Of a stretch of 64,000 nt of DNA, positions 25,716 through 40,059 are shown one piece after another. Every line of letters begins with the position of its first letter. Position 1 is the first letter of the stretch. The position numbers were made by a program, and so were the translations under genes. Source of the DNA: Anas platyrhynchos (taxonomy: Eukaryota; Chordata; Aves; Anseriformes; Anatidae); contig NC_092611.1 in the NCBI RefSeq assembly GCF_047663525.1, positions 9,895,001-9,959,000 on the forward strand, read 5' to 3'. Below the pieces are notes generated by a model, which searched no databases, was not told where the DNA came from, and saw nothing but the letters and a program-made list of their open reading frames with translations.

Positions 25716-28700
25716 TCAGTGGGACCTAAAGATGCCATGGAATCCATAAGGCATTTCCACTGGGACTTCTGCTCGCCCCAGTTCTTTGAAGGTTTCTGCA
25801 TCCAGAACAAGGAGGAAAGCACTTCGGTTCTGCAGGATGAAAAGAAAACCAGAATGAATGACCAAGCTGAGCTTCATCCCACAGTCCAATGCACTACATC
25901 TGTCAAACACAAAGGAGCCCAAACATACAACCAGGCACAACCAGACCTCACCAACTAAACCCCTCAGACAGTTAGCCAGGATCACCAAGAATCACAGAGG
26001 TCACCCAAGAAACATTGATGTTCCTACTTGAAGTTTATCTAGCTGTGCTTGACAGTTGCAGAAGTATACACCATGTAGCACAGTGCTAGAACTATCTGCC
26101 AGGGAGCCTTATATCATTTGTGTGTGTGTGTGTGTGTGTGGTTTAGAAAACATACCTAATACGATGTGGCTTTGATGAACTAGTAGGAGTAAGTTACCTC
26201 ATCGGGGGAGATCACAACAGACAGGATGACTCCATTGTCTTCTGCAGTGGCATTAGGCACTGGCACAAACACAGGCTCTGATGGGTAGGATCCTTCCTCC
26301 TGCCAAATCTAGCAAGTGCAGTAACATAGGGACATGTTTCATTTCATTAAAATTTGTCTACTACAGTTAGCAGAGTTACAAGTTACAGTGCTCCCCACAG
26401 AGTTACCCAGGCATACTCCATGCCCCAAGGAACCTACAGTTTAACCTTTCAAGTCATTCTTTTGGTTCCACTACTATAACGATGGCAGCGTTGTGACAGC
26501 ATATCCATTGTGCAAGGCACTGTGCAAACAGGCAGTGAAAAGGGTTCCCGTTGCTCGTTTCATCCAACAGCTCGCACTGGCACGGGTACAGGCTCAGAAA
26601 ACCTCACCATCCTAGCTGGCACAGCCAGCTTCTCACCTCCCTAGTATAGCTCACACTGGGCCCAGGCAGCATGGAGATCTATCAGTATCACCACCTGATG
26701 GCATAGCTTCTGCTCTTATTGCAGACAGAGCCACAGCACCCAGTGCTGGGTGGAAGAAGGGCACTCTTACTGCAAAATGAGTATCCAGAGCAGAACGATT
26801 AAAAATAGGGCATCTCTTTTTGAGGATTCCTAAATTCCTCTAGGCCCTGGGAAAGTCTCAGATTAACAGCTTAAAAGCTTTGGAGATCATTATTTCCCTG
26901 TTTATGGGAGAGACAGCATAAATCCCAGCTTGTGCTTGCAGGTGGGGATATGCTAAACCTTGTTTGTTACCAGTGTTACAGGTGTCCTGGCAAAATGCCT
27001 TGGCACCTCCAACAGCCTACGTTATGTGGGTATTTTCTATGCTATCTGGTAAGAGATAACTGTTCCGGCCTGGAAGAGAGAGACATATTTTACACAACCC
27101 TTCCTGTTTCCTCATCTATCTAGAGACCTGGAGTGATATCTTCTGTTTGGTAAGCGTGCTACAAGATGAAATCAGGAGCATCATTGCAAACTCATATGAA
27201 AAAAAAAAAAAAAGCACTGAAGAACACAATGCCTGGTAAATGACAGAACTTGTAGGCCAGTTCAGGGGAATGACTCCTGGTGCTGAGAAGAGAGAAGCTT
27301 AGTTCACCTCACCTTGAAATTCTTGGTCTCCACGTCAACCTTCATCAAGGAATCTCCAATGAAATGCCGAAAACCACATCCATAGAAATAACGGTACTTC
27401 TTACCACTGTACTGAGAGTAATTAATCTGGGGGAACTCCAAACCCCCAAAGTTTTCAAAACCCTCGGGGTGGAGATTTTCATGCGTGCACCAGACCTAGA
27501 AGAAGTATGCATTACAGGAGCATCAGTTTAGCTTTGACTGGGCAGAAGAGCTGACTGGTCCCAACAACCCACTGCACAGCTGTTGCAGAGAAAAAATGTT
27601 TGAAGAGCCTGACATTGCAAAGAAGCAGGTAGGAACACCAAATCTACCTCCCTTATCTGTTTCATTCAAAGAATTGACTCATCTTCACAGGCAGTGGAAA
27701 CTTCAAGGTCAGTTTAATGTAAAAAACTGAAACTGGAGTGAGTCCATGTAGTCCTGCGCCCCTGGCTGAGGAAAAACCCGGCTCCAGCACTCAGTAATGT
27801 GATGTACAAAGTACACAGACAGACCACTCCACTCAGAGCGGACAACACATGTTGTATACCACCTAAAGCCACACTATAGGACCGTTCAAAGCTAAAAGCA
27901 AAGAACAGTTCTGTGCTCAGGTGACAGCACAGGGGATTTTGTCAATGAAGAACTTCACATTCACCCACTTGTCATAAAGGCCTGTAACCCACTTGGGCAC
28001 TTTTGGTAAACCACAGTCTGTCCTTGCTCTGTCATTTAAGGCGATGTGGTAGGGTTTGTATTAAAACACCAAGCCCCAGCTTAGTAATGAAAAAAATCTT
28101 GCTTGGTGGATAAGTTCCGAGAAGATAAAAGCACAGGGTAACTGCAATCTCACTACAGCTATAAATGCAGTTTTGCAAGTCTAATACATACCTTGCCATC
28201 CACATCTTTCACAGCCTTTGCCAGTGTATAAGGCAAAGGGTTCAGATTCTTCCCCACAGGAGCATCTGAACTCATATTCAGTGGGAGAACAAAGCGACGG
28301 GGGAAAGTTCGTGCGACTGAATTATAAACCTATTACAAAGCCAGAAAGTTACAGTGATGAGAAGAGGAAAGTGCCATTTTGGACCAAGTGCCCCTTTTTG
28401 GAGCAAACCTGAAGTTTTGGACATACATCAACCCCTAAAATCTTTTCCTTCTATTAAATGTTTTACCTGGTTCTGGCAAGGACTCCGTTTGTTGCAGTAC
28501 TTTACAGTAGAACACAAAAAGGCACAGAAAGAAAACAAGAGTCATCATTGCTTTCACAACTGGGTATGGAAATCACCCAGTTATTCTCCAGATACAGGCC
28601 TGGAAGACATGATGCACTCTGTTTTATTCAGCTAGAACAGACATACACTGAACCTTTTTAGAGCCTGTCCATATGCATCCCACTGGGTTGTGTGACTTAT

Positions 28701-31700
28701 GCCCTTCTTGCCCAGCCAAGGTCATGAACTAATGGGGATTACATAAAAATGCTCAGCAGCACTGAGCATACCAAGGGAATACCCCTGCTGGAAACTCATA
28801 TTCCACAGCCCCATGCTGATCCCGCTTTGTGGGAGCACAGAGCACAAAGTGTGAGTCCTTTGGAAGCTTGATGCCAGTCAAAGCACTGAGAAGCTTCCAC
28901 ATTATTTTAAATAATATGAGTCACTCAAGGAAGGAGCACTTCATAGGTGTATGAACCTCAGGAGGAAAACTGCTTGACTGTCTCAGATCTCTGTGAGACG
29001 ACAACACAGCAGAGAACAGAAGACATTAGAGGCACTGGTAGACAACAGAAGAGATAAGAGGGAACTGTATGAAGGTGCATCAGGGGAGGTTTAGACTGGA
29101 TATGAGGAAAAGGTTCTTCACTGAGAGGGTCATTGGGCAGGGATTCTGTGTTGATGTTTTTCAGTTACTCCAACTTGTAATTCACCAGTTGGATGTGAAA
29201 CTTCATATGTTAATTTGGAAACCCTATTTTCAAATCTTTAGTGTTTCAGGTAGCCACAGAAAGCTGATTGGCTGAGGAACTCTGCTGAACAGAATATGAG
29301 CTAGTCAGCAAACAAAAGCACTAAACATGATTTGGGGAAAATAGACAAACATGCTCAGGCACGCCTTAGCCTTTGGGTGTACGGTAATTTTAAGATTTGA
29401 TTTTGAGATGAGTTACACTCATATCTGTGTACACTTTAATGGCTAAGCTACTTGTCAGTTAAATAACGTGGGTATTGGAGCATCTAATGTTGACATATGG
29501 ACTCCTTCAAACATCAGATTACATCTCTTCTGAGCTCAGAGAAGGCTGAAAAAATGCTAGAATCTTTTTGCAGAACAAATGCCCATATCAACACTATGCT
29601 GTACTTGAATTAATTTTCATTGCATCTTGGGAAAGAACAAAACAAACAAACCAGGAAAAAAAAAATGAAAAAAAAATGAAAAAAAAAAGCAACAACAACA
29701 AAAACAAAGCAAAGCAAAACATCCCTTCAGGGACACAGCTGTACACTTTTAAGATCAGAACTGAATTGCTTTCAGTCAGCTCAGACCATAGAGGAAGTTC
29801 TGATTTGTCTGAACATGTTGCAGAAATGTTTGCTCTTCACCCACCAATGGGTGGGTTTCCAGTAAACACATTTGCAGTACAAGAAACTCAAGACAACCCC
29901 ATTTTTCCCCATGCATGACCTATGTAAAATAATGCCTCTTTTATGGTATTATATAGTACTTTTGACAGAGCTGGATATAGTAGGTTATTTGTGGGTACAT
30001 GCTGTTGTCAAGTGAACGTAGAACATAGGGATTTCCTGAATATCTGTGCTTTGTGATTTACATAATAAAGGTTGGGTTTATGAAGTAATGCCTCTAAATA
30101 ACAGGGCTTTTTTTTTTCTTTTTTTTTTTGGGGGGGTGGGGGGAGTGTTTTTGTTTTTTCCGTATAAATGTAGGGCAAAATCTCATTTTGCACACTTTTT
30201 TAGAGGGAAAAGTATTTCCTTTTATTACATGGGGATATGGAAAATGAGTATCATTAAAAATGAATTTTTAAAAGAAAAGCACATTCTGCCTGCCTGGTGG
30301 AGATCTATATCACACGCCAGTCTGTAGAAGTTTCAAGGAAATGTTCCATAGAGATTATCTGCTAAGAGATTTAAAAGGAAAGAAAAATACCAACATATCA
30401 ATAGACCATAGTTTCAGTTTTTCCATATAGTCATAGTTCCTTTGCCTAGTCCTCTGCCTTGTGGTCTCCCTGTAATGTTCTCCATTCTACCAACATGAGT
30501 TTTGCTCAGAAAAATAACTCCATGAGCATCAGGCCCTAGCAGATCCTAAGCAATACAAATGCAGAGCTCTTACCTAATGCAGAGATCTTACCTGATATAG
30601 ATCTACACCACTCCTCCGCATGTTCTGAAGCTTGTAGGTAGCCAGAGTTTTTCCATCATCCTGGCAGCACAGGTCAAGGACCACACAACCATGATCTTCA
30701 AAGGCATTGATTTGATGGAAAGTAGCAAAGGGTTTACTATACCACTGTCCTGGCAGCACCTACAGTGACCATAATAAGAGAGACTGACTTTTGTTCTCTA
30801 AATACTGGAGACAAGATTCAGAGACTTGCTCTTCTTGCTCTCATTTCATTCCTTACTGTTGTCTTATGCCCTTGAGTTGCTATGGAATGGCTGCTTTAAG
30901 CCAGGAAGTAGGCAGGTGCTGATGAAGAAAAGCCAATTCAAAGCAGCCCAGAATAGATTCCTTGCTGTCATGGGTCCATGTGTGCTCCATCCATCCATGA
31001 ATGATGCTATAGACATCATTCCCAAGCTCTGCCTGACCCTGTTACATGCAACAGTACTCTATAGGAACCCCAAATTTCTTATTTTTGCCTGTTATTTTAG
31101 GGCTGGCAAAAAGATGAATCAATAGAGCAGAAAACACGTGAAGTCACGCCATTTCTAAGAAACCAGCACCTGTGCTTTCAAAGCCTATACTGCAGTAACT
31201 TCTGCATTGATTCATAAAGCTCTCTGGGGCTGCTACCCAGCACTCTTCTTTTGAGATCTAAAATTCCAGCTACCGTTGCAGAGCTGCTGGAAACACGACA
31301 GAGACACCTACCTCCCCAGTGTGCTTATTCACCACATGGAAGCGAGTATTGTGCTGAGGCTCCCAGTTTATCCCTTCGGAAATGGGCTTCCCACGGAATT
31401 TGGAAGTGATAATCCGCATCAGATTCAGCTTGATGGGTTGCTCAATAAAAATTATATAATTTTCGCTCATCCCTGAAAAGGGAGCAAAGGAAGTACCATC
31501 AGAGCATTTGGCAAATGAGGCAAAAAATTGGAATCCAGGGGCAGAGGGCAGCAAACAGCCCCTTCTGCTTCACAGTAGGCAAAATCCATAGCATAAGAGA
31601 CATTCTTACCAAAGCTGTGATAGTAGGAGGGTTTCATCTTATCCATTGGAGCAATGGAGCACAGCACTTTTGCTCCCTCTAACGTGTCACTGCAGTTTGA

Positions 31701-34700
31701 CTTTTGTGGAGGGATCTCAATGATATTATACCTTGTCCCTGGAAAGAAGAACGGGTATTCAACACCACTGAGATGTGAGACTGTCCACATTCATGAAACT
31801 AAAGTCAGATTCTGTTCCTTTCTGTTTTCCTGGTGTACTAGGAACCACAGTCATGGGTAAACTAAACAGAAAACAAATGAACAACTAACAACAAAACATT
31901 TAGCAAGTCAATAAAACAACCAACAGAGGATGACTACCACAAAAATATTTTAAAGGATCTTCTCAGCCTGGTTAACTGCCATCTAATTTTTCTGTTTGCA
32001 ATGAATTCCTCATTTTAACTCAGAGTATCCTAAATAAATAAAAGCATCAGGAAGAAACCAAATTCATAGATTATATACCAAAGCAGATGAAAACTTTGAG
32101 CTCTGGCGATGACTGAAGCTCATTTACTAAATATGAGCATGTGGGAAGCTATAAAGGGCATATCTGAATAATCATCTAAGGTTTAGTCTCTCCAGCTGAA
32201 AACAGCATGTGCTGTAAAGCCAGATGCTGCTAAAGCCAAAAGGAAATGAAAACAGCAAGAATGAAAAACAAAACTGGGCAACTGCTCAGTGAATTGGAAC
32301 TGGCCTGAGGTATAATAATAAACAGCAGTGGCTGTCTTCATAGGCCTCAGACACCTGAACAAGAGGGCCTTCAGCAGTGCCTGCTAGCTCTGAGCAACCA
32401 TGTAGATGTAACTAGATCCCAACTTGGTGTAATGCTCCTGGATTTGAGAAGAAAATCTATGCCAGATAATTCAGGTTCACTGTGTGATATCCAAGTCACT
32501 GTAATAACTTCCATTTTCTTTCCTGTATACACTGTTATCATGCTTATCAAAAGCCAGTTAATGTAAGTGGAAAACGTGTCTAATGGCAAAATTCTTTCAA
32601 TGAAGCTTCAACACTGAATGGGACTCCAAATATCATTCTCCTATTTTCCATAAAACCTTGGCAGAAAAAGTGGGGAATCCATTGTATATTCACAGACCAG
32701 AGTCAGAAGCATCTGAAACTACTTGTTAGGAGAAGACATTTTTCTGGGGCAGGCTGACAACCTGAAATTAGAACTAACCTGATTTGCCATCATTTTGACG
32801 CAAAGAAAAACAGCAGTTTCAAGATCTCTAGACACTGAAGCTTCTTCAATAACTGCTCCTTGAAGCAGCAGGGAGCAGCCTGTCCAGCCTGCCCACTGGC
32901 CAGACCTGGTCAGATCCAGTCTTACCATGTTTCCCATAGGAATTGCCCATGTTGTATGTCGTCCCATCAGATGCATAATGAGGATGAGCAGTGGCCCCAT
33001 TCACTGCAATGAATTTGCTCCAGTCTACCTGCAAATCCCAGAGATTTTCAGTCAGTGCATGTTTCCAGTTGCTCTCTAGCAAGCCACAATTTCTAAACAT
33101 TAGTTTTGATGAAGAATGAGGAAGAATAGCTTAATGACTATGGCCCTACTGTGAGATCTGAATTTAAGCCCTTTTTGTGCCTGAAATCTTCCTGAATCCC
33201 TGAAAATTAACCATGTTTCTTGGTGCATTCAACCTGCCAGTAAAATGGGACTAATAGCAGTAGCCATTTCCCTGGGAGACAGGGACATTACTATGGCCAG
33301 AAATGCTGACGTTGTGGGAACATTGTCCACAGAAGCATTTTAGCTAGGACCCCATGTAATAAGCACTGCAGACATGCAAAAAGAGACAGTCACTGCCCAC
33401 CACCCCCCCCCCCAAAAAAAAAAAAATTTTTTTTTTTTTTTTTTTTTGAAAGCATACATAGCTAATCAATAGTCATTGTTCACTCTCCTCACACACACAC
33501 ACACAAAAAGTACTTTCCCTTCCTGGGCTGGGCTGTGGTTTGGACTCAGACAGAAGAGAGAATGTGCTGGTAGGGAAGTCTGAAGAAAAAAAGCAGGAGG
33601 GGGATCAACACATGCATTGAAACATTAAGGCATGGAAGATCTGCTGCTTTTGAATACCAAGCCACCAGAAGATCACAAAACCACACCCTTTTAAGGCATC
33701 TCGAATCGGAGATTTTAAATGTGAAGTCATCCCTTCCATTCCTGCATTTAGCCCAAAAATGCCAGTCTACATCTAAAAAGCAGCTTAAGGGGATTTTTTT
33801 TCTTCAAGTGACAGGTTGGCTGAACAGAGCTGAACATTCAAACTAAAAATGCCTACACATCTTCTCATCACTAAATTGTGGTTTTACGAAACAGAAAACA
33901 GCAAATCAAACTCTCAATTTCAACACGCAAGTAGCATGCAATACCTCATAAACAGAGCACCTTCATGGTTCACAACAGGTCCTGTAGAGAGCTAGGGACT
34001 GCTGGAATGCCTCCCTCGAGACCCGAGGGTGTGCTGAGACTGCTATCTTATGGTATTAAACAGTCCACAGTAACGTACAGGGAGGGCAGTTAATACTCAA
34101 GAAGGGCAAAATCCTTCTTCAGTCCTTCGCCCAGTGAGCCAGCTCAGCAAATATCCATACCCCCTTTAAAGGAGCCTGCAGGGGGATGCATAGCTCACCC
34201 TGCCATCTCACAAGCCATGCTCTGCCCTCAAAGACAGCCACGCTCCTGTGAGGCAGTGCAGAGGACATATGGGAAGACTTCTGCTCTGACTTTTGGTTCT
34301 TTTGCTAGCATGGGCAAAAGCAAAGTGGCAGCTACACTTGGACTTCACATTGGCTTCACCACCCCATTGTAACAATGAGGTTTTAGGCAAGACTTTGCAG
34401 GTCTGTAGTGTTTAGAGCTGGGGGTGTGTGAAGAGATAAAGGGAACAGATGGGAAGACTGAAGCGGCAGTGGAAGAATAGAGATCTGAGATCAGTGATGT
34501 TAACTTCTTCCGGTATGCACTTCTATTCTTCACGCACAGACAAGTACAGGCAAGTCCAGACAAGCAGCAAGCTCGGTGGAAAAAGGCCAAACGGAAATGA
34601 GTCTACATCTGTCTCTGCCCTGGTCTGCTGCAGTGGGCAGTGACTGAGTGAGAGCTGCCTTGCTGCTAGGTAGATTTCTCAGGGACTCAAGCACACAAGG

Positions 34701-37700
34701 CAGAGATGCTTCTGACTATGCCTTACAGCTGCATTGATCATTTGGTTTGCGATCTGGTTCTTCTGTACCGCAAGCCCACCCCCTTATCCCACCTGCCCAC
34801 ACCTTTTCCTTTGTTTCAAGTGTTTCTGGGTCCACTTTGTACATGAAGGTGTTCTCACTGCTGACGTAGTAGTCTCCTTTGTACACAACGTAGCTCACAC
34901 TGGCATTGTCACTTGGCTCTGAAACAAAACCCAAGCTCTGTTTAAGCTTACATTACATCATATCAAGTTGGACATGTTTAGACAAAGAAACCCATTTGCA
35001 GTGACACTGATCCCCCTGTGGTTGATCAGAGATATCTCCCTAATCTACAAAGATACTCAAGAAATTCTCTGCACAAGTGAGTTCAGGACAAAAGGACGAG
35101 GACTAGCACTTGCTGCACATCTTTCTCAGCTCAGTGCTAGATACCAATAACCTACTCATGGTGTGTTGTTTCCTGGAACTAAAGGGAATTGATTGCATCA
35201 GCAGAAATCTTGAGAAACAGTTGCTGGGGAAGTTAAAGCATCTTTCACTGAAAGACCCCACACAAAGTTCCATGTACTCAACAGTAACACAAAAAAGCAA
35301 GGACTCAGGTTGTTGATGAGACAGGTCAGTGATAGTAACATCATTAATAATATAATTTAAAGAATATACTAGCACTGATTTAAAAAACTATGAAGTGTAA
35401 GTTTTTTGAATTGACCTCTTAACTGTGTATCTGCAGTTGTGGAAGGCTTTTCTACCCAGCAGAGAGTTTTATGTATCTCAACAGCGATTAAATTTGGATG
35501 CTTAAGCCTTGTCAGTATTGCCAGTTAAGGTCGCACTGTTTATGTGCACAACAGGGCTCCAGGGTGAGATTCTTGTGTTGCTTCTTACGGGATCTGGAAA
35601 CCTGCAAAAGAGCTCGAGTTGGACCCAAACAAAGAAACAGAGCTGTTCACTTTATGCATTCTGGGAAGACATGTGTAATTCCACTAACCTCCTAGAGGCT
35701 TAAACAGGTTTTGTTTCTCACATCTGCACCAAATGCATTGCTCAGATGTTGTCAAGGAGCAACACAGACAAAACTGTGTTACCTTCAAGTAGGAGGCTCA
35801 ATTTCTTTTTCATATTTCACTTACCACATTTTAATTTGCCTTCTTCAAATACACACAAATGTTAACATTCTAGTAAGGGAAGTGTGGAAATGACTCCAAT
35901 GAAGCCAGAATAACCTTCATACTTTCATACGCCCTTTGCTTCTGACTTATTTCTTCATATCTCTCTTCCTCCCCAGACAAAATTTTCTCCTCGGATAGCC
36001 ATATGAGGAGTCCCATGTTTGATTTACACCATTAGAAACAAGGGGCGAGACTTGAGGCTAAAACGTGGGCTAAGGGGATGGCAAGGATGCTATTTGCATG
36101 ACAGGACTTGGGAAGAGACTGCTATCTCTTCCCCATTCTCTTTGAAATGGAGTCAGGGAGATGCCCCTTGAGAGCTACACACGCACAGCAGTCAGAGCTG
36201 TTCTTGCTACTCCTACGGGAGACTGAGACCCACTAGCCAGGTGGCTGAGAAAAGCCAAGGAAAAAAAGATTCCCCTGATTGAGCACTGTGTGTACAGAGA
36301 ACAAAGAGCCCAAAGCTGCCTTGAGAAAAGCCCATAGGACAGGTCAGAACAAGATCCTTCACCACAGGAAGATAAGAAGCAGAAAGTTGTCACAGACACA
36401 TGCAACAAGTTGCACACTTTAGGTCCGTTCTGGTTTTAGTGGAAGACACTTGGGTTTAAATTAAGCCTATTTCTTTCCTAATTTATGCAGGAGTCTGTAG
36501 GCAATGGTACTTCCATTCCTGTGCAAAACACTCTCTTACCCTAACTTCTATCATCTCCTACACCTTAGTACAGGAAGGGAAGGATTAGCCCACTTAACCT
36601 ACAAGCTTAGCAAGGCAAGGTGTTTTAAGGGCAAAGCTGTGTCTCAGGGAGAATGGCAGGTTGTAATGCTCATTATCAGACCTGTACAGGGTGTTCCTTG
36701 GAAACAATTCTGTTGGCTATTTACAACAAACTCTGGAAGCAAGTGAGACAGAGTGTCACTAAAACACTAAGCTGAATGTACATCTCCCAGCTACATCAGA
36801 CACCGAGTTGTAGTAGTTACTGTTCCAAGAGACCATATTCTAAGAAAAATATGGGCTCAGAATAGGCCTCCACCAGACTTCCTCACAGCTCCTTAAACCA
36901 AACCATGAGCTCCCCAAGAAAGTCTTAGAACATTTCACATTTCTTAGAAACCCTCTTACTTGGCGTATCGAAGCGTGACATGAAGCGCTCAAACACACTC
37001 TTGCATGGGTCTGGCATTGCCAGTGTCCCAAATTCTGAGACCACGATGCGGTTGTGCTGCCTGTTAGTGAGGTACGAATTGCTCTGCAGAAACTTGCTCC
37101 GGTATGTCACTGTGCCATTCCTCAGCTGGAACTGGTGCAGCAGGGCCATGCCATCAAACCAGTGGTTATATCTACAAGCAGACAAAAATAGGAGAACAAG
37201 AGTTGGACGCTACGTTATGGGCTGCTACACTGTTCCCTCTTGCTTTATTATCAGCTGTGACAAACTCCTGTCCAGAGCCCACAAACAAATAAACACATAC
37301 AGCCTTGTGATGAGCCTCAACTGGGTGAAACAAATAAAATGTATTTGTGGGTGAGGGTCCTGAAGTTAAGCACTGAATTTCAGAGAGATTGGGGCTCCCT
37401 GTATCACATCTGAAAACAGGCCTTAGGAATTTCTGAAAATGCGAAGTATGGGGGAAATAATTTATACTAGTAAACCAGCCACTTTGAAGACTTCTGCAAA
37501 AGGAAAAGAAATTGTGCATTACTGCACAACAAGAACAGAAAATATTACTGAAAGCCCAATTGCACAAGGAACTTCTCAGCTGTTGGCATGATGTCATTCT
37601 CTCCAATACGAGAAATCTGTGAGACTTAAAGAAATATCTGGAAATACGTGGTTTTGTTTTGTTAAAGAAATCTCCAGAAATAATATCAATCACAAAATCA

Positions 37701-40023
37701 ACCACAGAATGGCTTGGTTGTATGATCACCTTTGGCTAGTTACTGCCATTAGCTTTGCGGGAAGAATTCATCCATTTGCTAGAATGGCAGATCCCAAGCC
37801 AAAGGAAGGGGTTGCCTTCTTAAAATGTTTTGATATCTTGTTTTTAAAGTGAGATGGACTTGCTTCTAAAGCAACTCACACAATTCGGCACAATCAATTT
37901 AGAAGTTGCGCCCTGTGTTTCAGAGTGCTCGTGGGATGGACTTTTGTTAATGACAAAGGACTGGGGGTGTGTATGTTTTAATCCCCAGCCCTGTTACCTC
38001 ATTATACCATTCTGAGTAGGACACAGCCTCTCTGTGACTCAGCTTCTCCACCCTTAGTAAGTTAACCACACAGCTATTTCAGAGAGCCCGCTAAGAGTTT
38101 CTAGATGAAGGAGCAGCCGTTCTTAAAAGAATGATAATACAAGCATTTCCCCCTCGCCTGATTTCAAAAGAAATTACAAGGTGCCCCAGAGCAGCAGCAA
38201 GCCATTTGGGTGGGTCCCCTTTAGGTTTAGCTAATGCTCAGGCCAGAATCATTTGACAAATTCACCAAACCCAGACTTACTTCTCCTCGCCAAACTCAAA
38301 TCTCCCAGGACCATTCCTCAGCAGATTGCCATTTATCCATTCAGGAATATGTCCTTTGACCTTTGCTGGGATGGGCTGGGGTGTCTCCTCTACTGTCTTC
38401 AGTAAGGGCGAAATGCATTGCAAAGTGGGCAAAGTGGTTTGCTCTTTTGATGGGCTGGGCAGGGATCTCTTTAAACCTGCAAAGAAAGCAGTGACAACAA
38501 AGAGCAAGTAACTAAGATTTTCAGTTGAATGAGCAGAAAGTTGCTAGAGCTTGAGTTTGGGTATCTAGAACATTTGGCATCCTGCAAGCAGCCAATCTGT
38601 ACCAGATACTCGAACTAAAGCTCTGCTCCCATAATACCCCACACATCCACAGAGAGACGAAAATCCAGTGGAGTTAACTTTACCTAGTTAATCCATTAGA
38701 GACACCTGTTCTGCAGGCAAAAGGAGGTAATAAAATGGGCAGTTTTCTTAGGGTCTTTCTTCTGTGCTGTGACTAGTGGTTCACCATCAAGCTTTATAAG
38801 CATTATTGATGCTACTGTATGCCCGCATTTTATCCTTTTTTATTTGTGAAATGAGAAAAGTGTTTTGCAAAGTCCTTGACTGCAAAGGCTTTTGTATGCG
38901 TAAAACATGCAAAGGAAAGCAAGGCCAATACAGCACGGAGCAAACAGCATAGAAGACAGAGGACAAAGGCTAGCAACATCCATTGCTTTGAGGTTTGAAA
39001 TATGATAAAAGGTATGGTTCACTTCAGCTCCATGCCAGCAAACTGGATAGAGTGGATGCAAGGATTACTATATGTTAGCCAATATCCTTTACTATGCCAT
39101 CATGGCCATATTCTCTGGCATTAACAGCTGTGAACTAATTCTGTGTTAAAAGAATTGCTCACTGCTTGCTTGCAGATGAAGTCACTTACGGATGAAGTCA
39201 CCTGTGCAGCAACATACGATTTAACAAAAAGTCTTATCCAGGTCCAGTCATGTTCAATACTACTTCAGACACCCCTGTCTAGGAATTCATCTGAGCTGGA
39301 TTTAACCAAGGGTTTCTGAAACAGTGTTGAAAAACTGCGCTATGAGGTTCTTCACAGTAACCAACAGCATTGTTTGCAGCTAAAGGTAATGCATGGTTTT
39401 CCTAATGCTGGCCATTTCACAGTGAAGAAATTTTATACTACTAGTATTCCTTTCAACCTGAGTAGTTAGCCAAAATTCAAGATCTCCCAATGATGGGATT
39501 TAGAAGAGGGGATACATCATGGCATCAGGTTCCTTAAAAACAAAGAGCTGTTCTTAAACAAAACTTTAGACATCCTCCACTGAATTTAAATAAATAAGTA
39601 AGAAGTTTTTCTACCCGTAGTACAAAGGCTTTTCTAAGAGAAAGACAAAAAAAAAAGCAGCAAGGCAGCTCACTAAAAAGAACATCCCGGAGAACATCCC
39701 AGAGGATTCCCAGTGCTCTACTGTAAATCCAGGCAAGCCATAGCTTGCTAAACAAACAACAAAATAATAGTTACAAACATGAATTCAAAGAACCCTAAGT
39801 CTTGGAAGAATACAGGCTGTCAAACACAGGTTGTCATGTTTTCTCTCTACACTGCACATGGAGGACTTTGCCAAGTTGGCAGCATTTGAAATGCAGTATA
39901 CCAGAAGCTCAGACTATTGAAAGGTGCACAGGTCAGTTCTCAAACTCACCAGGACAATCCGATTTCAGAAGCTCAAGAAGGTAATCACTAGCTTTTCCCC
40001 TTGCAGACCTCCCCCCTCCCTGC

Positions 40024-40059
<36 letters not shown>

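Noticed and set aside
26257-26308. BCO2 exon 11 starting at GAGGAAGGA (acceptor GGCAG)
   Set aside because: The acceptor CTTGCTAG nine bases earlier restores IWQEEG, which aligns with the family and keeps the phase.
37172-37729. 185-codon minus-strand open frame next to BCO2 exon 3
   Set aside because: It lies in the intron immediately upstream of exon 3 and shows no domain; it ends at the exon's splice acceptor.
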